Origin: a virus
Direction: 5' to 3' (one strand)
IMG/VR virus record: IMGVR_UViG_3300032087_001306
Location: 1 to 25,536 of that record
Length of the DNA stretch: 25,536 nucleotides
This document shows positions 6,662 to 14,007 of this stretch, piece by piece (position 1 is the stretch's first letter; each line of letters starts with the position of its first letter). Under the pieces are notes generated by a model. The model was not told the DNA's origin, ran no database searches, and saw nothing but the letters and a program-made list of their open reading frames with translations. Made by a program: the position numbers and the translations under genes.

Positions 6662-6681
6662 AAAAAAATCAATCTTTTTTT
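6660..6681 (+). terminator. A-tract/T-tract hairpin after terL, possible terminator
   Basis: Right after the terL stop, a run of A residues (6660-6668) can pair with a run of T residues (6675-6681) across ATCAAT-type loop bases. Such A/T-only hairpins are weak, but they can end transcripts when followed by U, and more T residues follow. The stretch could equally be an AT-rich upstream element of the promoter at 6691. Confidence 0.35.
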
Positions 6682-6690
6682 CTTTTTTGC

Positions 6691-6720
6691 TTGGATAATG
6701 AAAAAAGAGTCGTATATTTG
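6691..6720 (+). promoter_or_regulatory. Bacteroidota-type promoter P1 (TTG-N19-TATATTTG)
   Basis: TTG at 6691-6693, exactly 19 bases, then TATATTTG at 6713-6720. This matches the Bacteroidota housekeeping consensus TTG-N~19-TAnnTTTG. The promoter at 24002 has the same spacing and shares the block AGTCGTATATTTG and much of the spacer. The start codon it serves (6747) is 26 bases downstream, leaving a short leader rich in A and C. Confidence 0.85.
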
Positions 6721-6746
6721 AGACATCAAACAAAGCAAAACACACC

Positions 6747-6950
6747 ATGAACAACGCCATCACCATCCAAGCTCAAGTAACTGTTTACAACAAAACTTAC
6801 ACCATCAGTTTTGATAATGCCAAAGGACTCGATCTATGGACAAAAGAAGCTGGCTTCCCTGAAGCCTACGGAGGACGCAAGTCTTTTGTTGAGTTGACTA
6901 CTACACGCGACGCAGAGTTTTTCGGAATTATTGATTGTGTTAAAGCCTAA
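6747..6950 (+). CDS. Hypothetical 67-aa protein with its own promoter and terminator (moron-like)
   Basis: The product (MNNAITIQAQVTVYNKTYTI, then SFDNAKGLDLW) looks like a small beta-rich domain with no signal peptide, membrane segment or Cys pair. I do not recognise it. Its DNA is visibly more AT-rich than the flanking terL and tail genes. It lies between a dedicated promoter (6691-6720) and a strong intrinsic terminator (6975-6998). That layout, inside the structural block, is the classic description of a moron: an independently expressed accessory gene. Candidate roles such as superinfection exclusion or host takeover are not shown by the sequence. Confidence 0.75.
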   Translation: MNNAITIQAQVTVYNKTYTISFDNAKGLDLWTKEAGFPEAYGGRKSFVELTTTRDAEFFGIIDCVKA

Positions 6951-6974
6951 ACACGAAACGCAAAAACGCATTAC

Positions 6975-6998
6975 AGGAGCCAACAGGCTCCTTTTTTT
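6975..6998 (+). terminator. Strong rho-independent terminator
   Basis: The perfect stem AGGAGCC (6975-6981) / GGCTCCT (6986-6992) with loop AACA is followed by seven T residues. This is a textbook intrinsic terminator 24 bases after the 67-aa gene. It should stop transcription from P1 before the tail genes unless there is antitermination. Confidence 0.95.
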
Positions 6999-7013
6999 AT
7001 GCCCTAACTTACC

Positions 7014-7043
7014 ACCTGAGATATTTACCCCTTTTAACTCATT
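7014..7043 (+). promoter_or_regulatory. Candidate phage-specific promoter/late element (copy 1)
   Basis: ACCTGAG (7014-7020), 14 bases, TAACTCATT (7035-7043), directly before the first tail gene (ATG 7049) and after the terminator. The same two blocks with a 15-base spacer occur at 16516-16546 before the scaffold gene. I found no host-type promoter here, yet the tail operon needs one downstream of the terminator. With only 5 bases to the ATG, a promoter here would make a leaderless or nearly leaderless mRNA, so a translation-related role is also possible. Confidence 0.4.
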
Positions 7044-7048
7044 CAGAT

Positions 7049-7702
7049 ATGGAGCTACGACTGCCCTCATCGTACGAAGACCTCACCCTACGACACCTCC
7101 AAGTCTTGGAGACATCACAAGACCCCATCAACCGGGTACAGGTGGTGACAGGGAAAACGTTTGCTGAGCTTCGCAAGATGCCTCAAGCCTTAATCGTTGA
7201 GGCTGACGCACACCTGACGGCCCTATGCAAAGCCGAGATAAACAGGCACCAACCTATCATCGAACTCGATGGGGTAGAGTACGGCTTCATCCCCGACTGG
7301 GAGTCTTTTACGGCTGGGGAGTGGATTGACATGGAAACCTATACCGGGGACTTTTGGAAGGCGGCTCATAAAGCTATGGCCGTCCTCTACCGTCCTATCG
7401 ACCGGAAGTGGGGCGACAAGTACACCATCAAACCGTACACAGCCAAAGAGGACGCCTCGGTGTTTTTGAATATGCCCGCGCCTCTCGTCTCCGGTGCGTT
7501 GCTTTTTTTTTGGACTACCGAACAAGAACTTCATCTCACTTTGCGGTCCTCTTTGATTCAGAAGGCGACGGAGGTGACGCATTTTTTGAGAAGTGGCAGT
7601 GGTACCCCGTCCTCTATTCCTTGGCTGGTGAGGACATACTACAAGTGGAAGCGGTTACTAGGCTCACGGTGGGCCACGTCTTCACCCACCTCGCATTCAT
7701 GA
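7049..7702 (+). CDS. Tail assembly chaperone, gpG-like zero-frame product
   Basis: A 217-residue product in the unshifted frame. It opens with MELRLPSSYEDLTLRHLQVL, then IDMETYTGDFWKAAHKAMAV and LYRP at about residues 95-118, a pattern of Bacteroidetes-phage tail chaperones. The segment LVSGALLFFWTTEQELHLTL is a likely helix. After the slippery site at 7582-7588 the reading becomes low-quality (RSGSGTPSSIPWLVRTYYKW), as expected for a gpG-type tail past a programmed frameshift. It lies upstream of the tail terminator and tape measure, as gpG/gpGT do. It would bind tape-measure protein and tail-tube subunits during tail assembly. Confidence 0.75.
   Translation: MELRLPSSYEDLTLRHLQVLETSQDPINRVQVVTGKTFAELRKMPQALIVEADAHLTALCKAEINRHQPIIELDGVEYGFIPDWESFTAGEWIDMETYTGDFWKAAHKAMAVLYRPIDRKWGDKYTIKPYTAKEDASVFLNMPAPLVSGALLFFWTTEQELHLTLRSSLIQKATEVTHFLRSGSGTPSSIPWLVRTYYKWKRLLGSRWATSSPTSHS
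7582..7588 (+). promoter_or_regulatory. Slippery heptamer T TTT TTG for -1 ribosomal frameshift
   Basis: In the chaperone frame the codons read CAT TTT TTG, so T TTT TTG fits the X XXY YYZ rule for a -1 shift. Slipping joins ...EVTHFL to EKWQWYPVLYSLAGEDILQV without a break. A 6-bp GTCCTC/GAGGAC stem (7609-7635) lies downstream, farther away than usual. A second homopolymer, T9 at 7503-7511, is an alternative shift site. Confidence 0.65.
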
Positions 7703-7758
7703 AAGACCTCGACATACGCAGGAAGCAAGAAGAGGCCCAAGCTAAAGCTCGCAAATGA
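7588..7758 (+). CDS. Tail chaperone T-domain, expressed by -1 frameshift (gpGT-like)
   Basis: The second frame is open from 7408 to the TGA at 7756-7758, but only its 3' part looks like real protein: EKWQWYPVLYSLAGEDILQV, EAVTRLTVGHVFTHLAFMKD, then a charged end EEAQAKARK. This is the typical T-domain of Bacteroidetes-phage tail chaperones (aromatic start, LAxxDI, a helical Leu/Phe segment, charged tail). It has no good start codon of its own nearby, so it is best read as the extension of the gene at 7049, giving a fusion of about 236 residues. The stop overlaps the ATG of the tail-terminator gene. A sequencing indel in a T run would produce the same picture and must be excluded. Confidence 0.65.
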   Translation, partial: EKWQWYPVLYSLAGEDILQVEAVTRLTVGHVFTHLAFMKDLDIRRKQEEAQAKARK

Positions 7759-9404
7759 TCACATTCAACAACATCGTCACCAAGTTTCAGGAGTTCTGCG
7801 ACAATCACTTCTTCATTGAGACGTTCTCGTATGGCTCTCCTGCCGACGTCGACTTGTCGAAGTTTGAAAGGTACCCCCTCCTGCATCTCGTCTATACGGG
7901 TGGCGACTTCAACACACCACGAACCAAGACGTACAACCTTGAGGTGTATATCCTTTCCGTACCTCCGGCGGAAGCCGATAAGGTAGGCTACCAAAAGGAA
8001 AGCATAAGCGACGCGGAACAGGTAGCCGAGGACATCTTGGCCGACATCCAGAACGGAGGTAACATCTTCCAGTTTGGCTACCACTACGATCTCGTCAACG
8101 CCTCAGTGACGCCCCTCGAAGAGGAGAAGTCTAACGCGCTGGCCGGGTGTCTCCTCGACCTCGCCATCTCGGTACCGTACTCCTACGACTCGTGCAACGC
8201 ACCTCTCGAAGGGGTAGAGCCGGAAGGTAGCGGGTACCCCTCATTCAAGGCACGGGGCCTCCTACGGGTACGAGAAGAGGACGGGACGCCCGACGTATTG
8301 AGCGTGGCCACCATCAACGTCCCGGACGGCTCACTGACAGACAACGGAGACGGAGAGATAACCCTAGCTTTCGGAGCGGCCGACGGAACGCGCCTTGTGC
8401 AGACAGTCAAGAACGTAAGCGGAGTCGAACTCACCAAGGGGACTCCCGTTCATGCCGTTGTCGATGGGGCAGAGGGGAACCTTGCGTATGTGATCGCGGC
8501 ACGGGCAGACACCCCCTCGGCTATGCCTGCCACCTTTGTCTTGAACGAGACCCTAGCAGACGAAGCCGAAGGGGAGGCTATCATTACCGGACTCATTCAA
8601 GGGGTAGCTACCGACGCCTTCACTGCGGGCGACGTGCTGTATGTGGGTGAGACGGGTGGATATACGAACGTCAAGCCGACGGGTACCAACCTCATCCAGA
8701 ACCTCGGTATCGTTTTGAAGTCCCACGCCTCGAATGGGTCGGGCATCGTGTATGGGGCGGGGCGTTCTAATGACGTGCCCAACCTTGCCGACGGACACTT
8801 CTTCATAGGCTCGGCTACCAACACCCAAGAGAGCACCTACGGCCTACCCACGTCCGACCCTACCGACGGAGAGACCTTGGTGTATAGCTCCTCCAGTGAC
8901 GCCTTTGTAGGGGGCTATCCTACTTCTAACGGACAACAATCGACATTCACAGCCGCCTACACCTCATCGACACCCTTGACATGGACCACTACGGGAGGAC
9001 TAGAAACGGAGTTCGGCACGTATCTCTCCGGAGACCTTGCAATAACTCAAGCACTACGGGCGGGCTTCTCTATGGGTCTTAATAACTTCGGAGAGGAGTT
9101 TTTGGCCCAACCTCTGTCCGTGGGGACTACGTTTACCATATCCTACACGGTAGACGTCTACGCCCCTACCGGAACCCTCGGTTCTTTTGGACTAGTGGGC
9201 ACCGGGTTTTTTCCTAGTGCCGGGGCTTTGAATACAATCATTGGCAACGATGCGTGGACGACGCATACGCACACGACAACCACACAAACGGTGTCGTTCT
9301 GGCAGTTGGCGAATACGCTTGTTCTACAAGCGAACATTGTCATCAACCCGGGCACCATACAATACAAGAACCAGTCTCTCACCATAACGATTGACCATGC
9401 ATAA
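7755..9404 (+). CDS. Tail terminator/completion domain fused to fibre-like C-terminus
   Basis: 549 residues. The first 140 or so (MITFNNIVTKFQEFCDNHFF, FERYPLLHLVYTGG, YNLEVYILSVPP, AEQVAEDILADI) match the tail-terminator/completion family that normally ends near residue 140-150. The chain then continues into a repeat-like beta domain (about 220-340: VELTKGTPVHAVVDG, GLIQGVATDAFTAGDVLYVG, NLIQNLGIVLKSHASNGSGI). This form is common in phage fibre, head-fibre and appendage proteins. The rest (350-549) is Gly/Ser/Thr-rich beta, including HTHTTTTQTVSF. So it probably both closes the tail tube and carries an exposed appendage or receptor-binding part. The frame is unbroken and nothing suggests two genes. 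Confidence 0.7.
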   Translation: MITFNNIVTKFQEFCDNHFFIETFSYGSPADVDLSKFERYPLLHLVYTGGDFNTPRTKTYNLEVYILSVPPAEADKVGYQKESISDAEQVAEDILADIQNGGNIFQFGYHYDLVNASVTPLEEEKSNALAGCLLDLAISVPYSYDSCNAPLEGVEPEGSGYPSFKARGLLRVREEDGTPDVLSVATINVPDGSLTDNGDGEITLAFGAADGTRLVQTVKNVSGVELTKGTPVHAVVDGAEGNLAYVIAARADTPSAMPATFVLNETLADEAEGEAIITGLIQGVATDAFTAGDVLYVGETGGYTNVKPTGTNLIQNLGIVLKSHASNGSGIVYGAGRSNDVPNLADGHFFIGSATNTQESTYGLPTSDPTDGETLVYSSSSDAFVGGYPTSNGQQSTFTAAYTSSTPLTWTTTGGLETEFGTYLSGDLAITQALRAGFSMGLNNFGEEFLAQPLSVGTTFTISYTVDVYAPTGTLGSFGLVGTGFFPSAGALNTIIGNDAWTTHTHTTTTQTVSFWQLANTLVLQANIVINPGTIQYKNQSLTITIDHA

Positions 9405-9570
9405 CCCTTTTGAATTGACGCCGGAAGAGCGGGCTACGACGACGGGCAAAGAACAACTCGCAATGTTCAGCCGCTTGGTTGATTTCGTCAACGCTCGCCT
9501 GAGCGAGATAGAGACCCTCCAAGCCGAGGTAGAAGCACTCAAGAATCCCGAATCATCAAATCCTAAATAG
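9397..9570 (+). CDS. Small coiled-coil protein (57 aa)
   Basis: The ATG at 9397 overlaps the end of the previous gene. The product MHNPFELTPEERATTTGKEQ is followed by a heptad-like helix (LVDFVNARLSEIETLQAEVE) and a short polar end. The function is unknown; it may be a chaperone or trimerisation partner for the preceding fibre-like protein, judging by position only. The following ATG abuts the TAG stop. Confidence 0.7.
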   Translation: MHNPFELTPEERATTTGKEQLAMFSRLVDFVNARLSEIETLQAEVEALKNPESSNPK

Positions 9571-9726
9571 ATGGAATTTCTCGTTAACAACTGGGCAGAA
9601 CTCGCCCTGATCATTATTACGGCCGCTGGGTCTATCACAGCCCTCACAGAGAGCACGAAAGACGATTCTGTGGTGGACGTACTCAAGCGCATCTTAAACG
9701 CTGTCATCCTAGGCCGTAGCAAGTAA
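9571..9726 (+). CDS. Small single-pass membrane protein (51 aa)
   Basis: The ATG follows directly on the previous TAG and the TAA overlaps the next ATG. The N-terminus MEFLVNNWAELALIIITAAG is a membrane helix (about residues 8-25). It is followed by STKDDSVVDVLKRILNAVIL, an amphipathic helix. Similar short proteins lie in structural operons of Bacteroidetes phages, usually unannotated or called holin-like. It could assist DNA entry through the membrane or lysis; the sequence does not decide. Confidence 0.7.
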   Translation: MEFLVNNWAELALIIITAAGSITALTESTKDDSVVDVLKRILNAVILGRSK

Positions 9727-10298
9727 TGAAGTACACGGGATTCGAGGAGGTATTGCGGAGCTTCGCGGAGGACGTAAACAACGCGGCCAAACGTGAGCTT
9801 GGATCGAGACGCATAGGTAGGAACAGGTCCTATGGCGTCACGTCCCGACGTAGCCTTCAAAAGTCCCTCTCGTACAAGATAGGCGAGGGGAGGGTGGCCT
9901 TTGGGTCCCCTCTCCCCTATGCCGGGTTTTTACATTGGGGTGTCAATGGCACTCGCAAGAGCCACGGCGCCCCCTATTCGTACCGCTTCGAGACACCATC
10001 GAGAAAGCACGTCGACGCCATAGAGAAATGGATGAGCATCAAACCCGTAAGGGTACGAGGTACCGACGGGCGCTTTGTCTCTAAGGTGGGTCCACGAGGT
10101 GGAAACCGGGTGCGGTCTGCCGCGTACCTCATAGCGCGAAGCGTAAAGAGAAAGGGTATCGTAGGACTCAGATACTACAACGTAGCTCTGGAGAGCGTAC
10201 TACCACAATATCAAGCCGAACTCGGAGAGGCTTTGGCTTTGGACCTTATGAAGAGCCTAGACTTTAAGGCGGGCAACATCACTATCAAATCGAAATAG
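9726..10298 (+). CDS. HK97 gp10-like tail completion/neck protein
   Basis: A 190-residue basic protein. The key pattern is LQKSLSYKIGEGRVAFGSPL, then PYAGFLHWGVNGTRKSHGAP (about residues 43-80), the Y-[AG]-x-F-x-x-x-G-V-x-G-T motif of HK97 gp10-like proteins in Bacteroidetes phages. A second half with KWMSIKPVRVRGTDGRF is basic and may contact DNA or the tube end. Gp10-like proteins sit at the head-tail interface. The gene lies between the terminator/fibre block and the baseplate genes rather than beside the connector, which is unusual but consistent with this genome's rearranged order. Confidence 0.7.
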   Translation: MKYTGFEEVLRSFAEDVNNAAKRELGSRRIGRNRSYGVTSRRSLQKSLSYKIGEGRVAFGSPLPYAGFLHWGVNGTRKSHGAPYSYRFETPSRKHVDAIEKWMSIKPVRVRGTDGRFVSKVGPRGGNRVRSAAYLIARSVKRKGIVGLRYYNVALESVLPQYQAELGEALALDLMKSLDFKAGNITIKSK

Positions 10299-11585
10299 AT
10301 GGCTTTTACTTTTACCGCTAAACCCTCAGAAGCCCCCATCCCGGAGACCGAATTGGCGCGTATCTCGTGGCAAGATACAGCCCTAAGCCCTAAGCCCGAC
10401 GCATGGCACGTCACGGTGTTAACCGCGACGAGTATGGCCGCGCCTTCGTGGTCGACCCAATATGCCGCGTATATCCACGATTCCACCACCGACGCCAGCA
10501 TCGACGCCAGAGAGTGGGTGCGTAGGATTCAAGAAAACTTCGGTTTCTATCAGCATGCCACAAAAGACTTAGACGCGTCTCCCGTATCTTACAATTTGGT
10601 ACAATTCAAGTTTGAGATACGCTACCTCTCCGGAGGCACCTTGTCAGCCGTTCAAGGTTCGACCATCTACATCCCCATTCTTGACGCTATCCAACAGCCG
10701 TGGAACTATACAGACGACTTTTTCACCTACTACCCGGTGTTCGATTATGGGGTTGGCACTGAATACAAAGGGTGGCTCACATCGCGTCCGGTTAAGGACG
10801 TAGGAGGGACGTACCTTATCCGCTACGACCTGTCAAGCTACGACTACGCAACGGTCAACCTCTTACAGATGGAGAACTACTCGTACGTCTTCGATAGTCC
10901 GTGGGACACAAACTTGGCTTCTTGGGATACCATAAGCGTCACCGTACAAACCCCGACGGGGCCACTGACAACTCAAGATGTGACATTCGCGGTACCTACT
11001 TTATGGTCCTCGGCCAACCGGGTTGTACCTATTGGGCCTCAAAATATCCGGGACCTCATGCTCACCTCGCCCACCCTGTGGGATATAGAAACAAATGATT
11101 GGGACTATTACGATATTGTCGCCTCGGATGCCGGGACTCAACTAGGAGCCACGATACGTGTGTACAACGACTGCCGTCCAACGAGACACACCCCAGCCCA
11201 GCTCTACTGGATAGGCGACAAAGGCGGGGCGGAAGTCTTGCGATTCGATGCAAGGGTAAAAGACGTGTATGACGTAGGGACGCGCGATTTATACCGCCAA
11301 AGCCTGAACGACTTTTTCACCTTCCCCTTTGTGCAAAACATCCCTCACTACGTCCGAGACTACGCAGAGGGGACGCGGAGCTTCACCCTATCGGAGACCT
11401 TCTTTAGTGACGACGAGAGAGAGTTGTTCAAGACGGCTATGACGTCCAAGCATATGATGGTCAACTACGAGGGCAAGTGGTACCCTTGTCATATGAAGAC
11501 GACCAACTACGTCCACGAGCAGACCTCTTCAAAGCTCTTGCCAATCAACTGTGAAGTCACCGTTTCTCAGCCGCTGACATGCTAA
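10299..11585 (+). CDS. Large tail/baseplate structural protein (428 aa)
   Basis: The ATG directly follows the previous TAG. This is a beta-rich protein with many Tyr, Trp and Asp residues. The region YNDCRPTRHTPAQLYWIGDK, then GGAEVLRFDARVKD (about residues 288-322), and the end EGKWYPCHMKTTNYVHEQTS with KLLPINCEVTVSQ, are patterns I associate with a Bacteroidetes-phage baseplate family adjacent to the tail hub. It probably forms the distal tail or hub interface with the next protein. The end overlaps the next start by 7 bases. No enzymatic motif is visible. Confidence 0.6.
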   Translation: MAFTFTAKPSEAPIPETELARISWQDTALSPKPDAWHVTVLTATSMAAPSWSTQYAAYIHDSTTDASIDAREWVRRIQENFGFYQHATKDLDASPVSYNLVQFKFEIRYLSGGTLSAVQGSTIYIPILDAIQQPWNYTDDFFTYYPVFDYGVGTEYKGWLTSRPVKDVGGTYLIRYDLSSYDYATVNLLQMENYSYVFDSPWDTNLASWDTISVTVQTPTGPLTTQDVTFAVPTLWSSANRVVPIGPQNIRDLMLTSPTLWDIETNDWDYYDIVASDAGTQLGATIRVYNDCRPTRHTPAQLYWIGDKGGAEVLRFDARVKDVYDVGTRDLYRQSLNDFFTFPFVQNIPHYVRDYAEGTRSFTLSETFFSDDERELFKTAMTSKHMMVNYEGKWYPCHMKTTNYVHEQTSSKLLPINCEVTVSQPLTC

Positions 11586-13834
11586 AACTTTTTATCGAGC
11601 GACCACTGAGTACCCCCATTTGGCAAGAGTTGGACTTGTATGAGTTCGAGTCTTTCAACTGGACCATGCAATGGTCAGACCTTGAGAACATACAAAGCCC
11701 AGCGGGGTCTTTTTCTCAGGCTTTCAAGTTGCCTTTTTCCGATACGAATTTGGCCTACTTCGGGTTTTTGGACAAAGCCGGAACCATCCCTGAAGGAACG
11801 GAAAATGGAGACCCTGGTACGACCTACTACAAAAAGCGTTTCAAGGCTGGCCTAGGTAGACTGTCAGGTGTCTATATCCCCGGCTACCTTCAGGTCAAAG
11901 GGGTCACCATCGTAAACGGAGTCCGTGAGTTTGATGTGGTGTTCTTTGGTGAGACGCTCAATATGTCCAAGAAGATCGGGCAGGGGTTTATTAGCGAACT
12001 GGACTTGTCGGCCCTTAACGAAGAGCTGAACTACAACAACATCGTGTCGTCGTGGGCTCTTGGTGCCGGAAACGCCTCGTTAAGGTATGGCATCATCGAC
12101 AAGGGCTTCAACTGGAATTTTACAACCAACCCCCCGTGGACAGATGCCGACGGCCTTTGGCAGTCTGAATTTACCCCTTTCGTTCGTTTGCGCGATATAG
12201 TCGACGCCATCTTTGACGAAGCCGGACTGACCTACGTCTCGGACTTCTTCGATACGACAGACTTCAAAAATATCATGATGCCCGCCTACAATGGCGAGCC
12301 AACGCCACTCGGTACGGACAGCTTTTTGAATGACGCTTCGGTAGCTCTGCCGACGGACTACAACGGGACCACCCTTGCCAAGCTCAACCTGTCAGACGCG
12401 GCTACCAATGCCATCGACGAAGGAGCAAATTGGGACAACACCAACGACGAATACACCGCACCCGCAGACGCATTCTATCGCGTTACCGTCGTGTACTCAT
12501 ACTACCGAAACCCCGGAGATACCGTCACCATAGAATTACGAAAGAATGGTGTCCTTGAAGAGACGTTGTTCACGCCCACAGCTACCGGGAACGTGGTCAA
12601 CCTCTCCGAGAGTTTCGAGTTGTTTCTGAACAGCGGAGACACCTTGGCCCTTTATGCCAGCGTCACCACGGCTAGTTCAAGTGTGCGAGGGAACAACACC
12701 GTAGGAACGGGACGAAGGACAGAGATGAGGATAGAAGCCGGAAGGCCCGTCACAGGTTACGACATCGACATAGCCGCGAACCTACCGAAGCTCAAGAAGA
12801 TGGACCTTATGACATCCCTTCAAAAGATGTTCAACCTCGTGTTCATCCCTTCGGGCGTACCCGATCAAATCATAATTGAACCGTTCGACGACTACTTTGG
12901 CACGGGCGACGAGGTAGACTGGACGAGCCGAGTACATAGGGACAAGACTATCTCCCTTAAGCCGACCACGGACATACAAGCCAAGGAGTACGAGTGGACA
13001 TACCGCGAGGGGTTGGACTTCATCTCCGACATCATCGAGAAGCGTTTTGATAGGGTCTATGGGGCACACCAAGTCCTCGACGCAGACAACGACTTCGCAA
13101 CGGGAGAGAAAAAGATAGAGACGGCTTTGGGGAACTTCGTCACGTCACTCATTCCGGGGTCGTCCATCGTAGCCCACCGGAGTCTTCAGAGCGACGGGCA
13201 AGCGGTGAAAGACCCTCTTCCCATGTTGGCATATTGGAACGGCATGACCACGGCAACGTTCACCTTCCGCGACGACGCCAACGCCAACGTGACGTCTACG
13301 GGGTACCCCACCTTTACGCCATACTCCGACGACTACGCCACTGTCACGTCTAACGACCTCAACTTTGGTATCGAAGCGAGCCTCATCCCCATACAGGCCA
13401 ACCCGGTAAACACCCTATACTGGAAGTATTGGAACAACTACGTGCAAAACCTGTACTCGGAGACTTCGCGCATCCTTGAATGTACCGTGAGATTCGAGAC
13501 GATTGACATGATCACGTGGAATTGGAACACCAAGGTCTTCATTGACGACACCTACTATCGTATTCTTTCCATCTCTACTGACCTCAACGGAGACAACACG
13601 GCCCGTATCGTAGCTCTCAAATATTTCGATGAGTGGCCCGGATGCGGGGACGAGGTGACAGGGTACGACCCTAAGTATAACGCCATCCTCTTTAACGGGT
13701 CCACCGCGGGTTCCCCTGACTATGGGTCTCAGGCTTGTTGTGTTCAATATGGCTTCGACTGGGTGAATACTGTCATTCTTGGCGTAGGCCGTCAAATCTG
13801 CCGCCCCACCTTACAAACTCTTAACGTAGAATGA
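11579..13834 (+). CDS. Large baseplate/tail hub protein (751 aa)
   Basis: The largest protein of the window. Its N-terminus MLKLFIERPLSTPIWQELDL, then SPAGSFSQAFKLPFSDTNLA (residues about 39-58), has the S-F-[ST]-x-x-[FL]-x-L-P-x-[ST]-x-x-N form seen in Bacteroidetes-phage hub/baseplate proteins. Central segments include FVRLRDIVDAIFDEAGLTYV (about 201-220), LMTSLQKMFNLVFIPSGVPD (about 412-431) and an RVHRDKTISLKPT-type hub motif. The C-terminal part has a beta domain and a short Cys-containing tail (GSQACCVQYGFDWV). It is likely the central tail-tip protein contacting the tape measure. A peptidoglycan-hydrolase motif was not seen. Confidence 0.6.
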   Translation: MLKLFIERPLSTPIWQELDLYEFESFNWTMQWSDLENIQSPAGSFSQAFKLPFSDTNLAYFGFLDKAGTIPEGTENGDPGTTYYKKRFKAGLGRLSGVYIPGYLQVKGVTIVNGVREFDVVFFGETLNMSKKIGQGFISELDLSALNEELNYNNIVSSWALGAGNASLRYGIIDKGFNWNFTTNPPWTDADGLWQSEFTPFVRLRDIVDAIFDEAGLTYVSDFFDTTDFKNIMMPAYNGEPTPLGTDSFLNDASVALPTDYNGTTLAKLNLSDAATNAIDEGANWDNTNDEYTAPADAFYRVTVVYSYYRNPGDTVTIELRKNGVLEETLFTPTATGNVVNLSESFELFLNSGDTLALYASVTTASSSVRGNNTVGTGRRTEMRIEAGRPVTGYDIDIAANLPKLKKMDLMTSLQKMFNLVFIPSGVPDQIIIEPFDDYFGTGDEVDWTSRVHRDKTISLKPTTDIQAKEYEWTYREGLDFISDIIEKRFDRVYGAHQVLDADNDFATGEKKIETALGNFVTSLIPGSSIVAHRSLQSDGQAVKDPLPMLAYWNGMTTATFTFRDDANANVTSTGYPTFTPYSDDYATVTSNDLNFGIEASLIPIQANPVNTLYWKYWNNYVQNLYSETSRILECTVRFETIDMITWNWNTKVFIDDTYYRILSISTDLNGDNTARIVALKYFDEWPGCGDEVTGYDPKYNAILFNGSTAGSPDYGSQACCVQYGFDWVNTVILGVGRQICRPTLQTLNVE

Positions 13835-14007
13835 AGCACCCCAAGCACATTATGGGAGCTATCATGCTCCTCCAACAACAAAAAATGAAGAAGACGCTAC
13901 CGTGGTGGCTGGTCCCTTTGGACTATGCCGTAACGGTGGTATATCTCACGGCCTATTTCGGGTGCATCGCATTTCTCATCTATAAGCTCGTGACATGGCT
14001 CAAGTAA
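13831..14007 (+). CDS. Small single-pass membrane protein overlapping the tape-measure start (58 aa)
   Basis: The ATG at 13831 overlaps the hub stop (ATGA). The product MKHPKHIMGAIMLLQQQKMK, then KTLPWWLVPLD, has a basic N-terminus and one membrane helix in TVVYLTAYFGCIAFLIYKLV (about residues 35-54). The final 13 bases overlap the tape-measure start. Small membrane proteins next to tape measures are known in some phages as part of DNA-injection or lysis timing, but here the role is open. A start at 13885 (MKKTLPWW) is also possible. Confidence 0.7.
   Translation: MKHPKHIMGAIMLLQQQKMKKTLPWWLVPLDYAVTVVYLTAYFGCIAFLIYKLVTWLK

Noticed and set aside
7408-7587. Independent gene starting at 7408 in the second chaperone frame
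   Set aside because: The first 60 codons look like a shadow (MGRQVHHQTVHSQRGRLGVF); only the part after the slippery site resembles a real domain, which favours frameshift expression.
9241-9300. Short ACN-rich repeat coding HTHTTTTQT
   Set aside because: It is a low-complexity stretch within the fibre-like coding sequence, not a CRISPR or regulatory repeat; there are no regular spacers.
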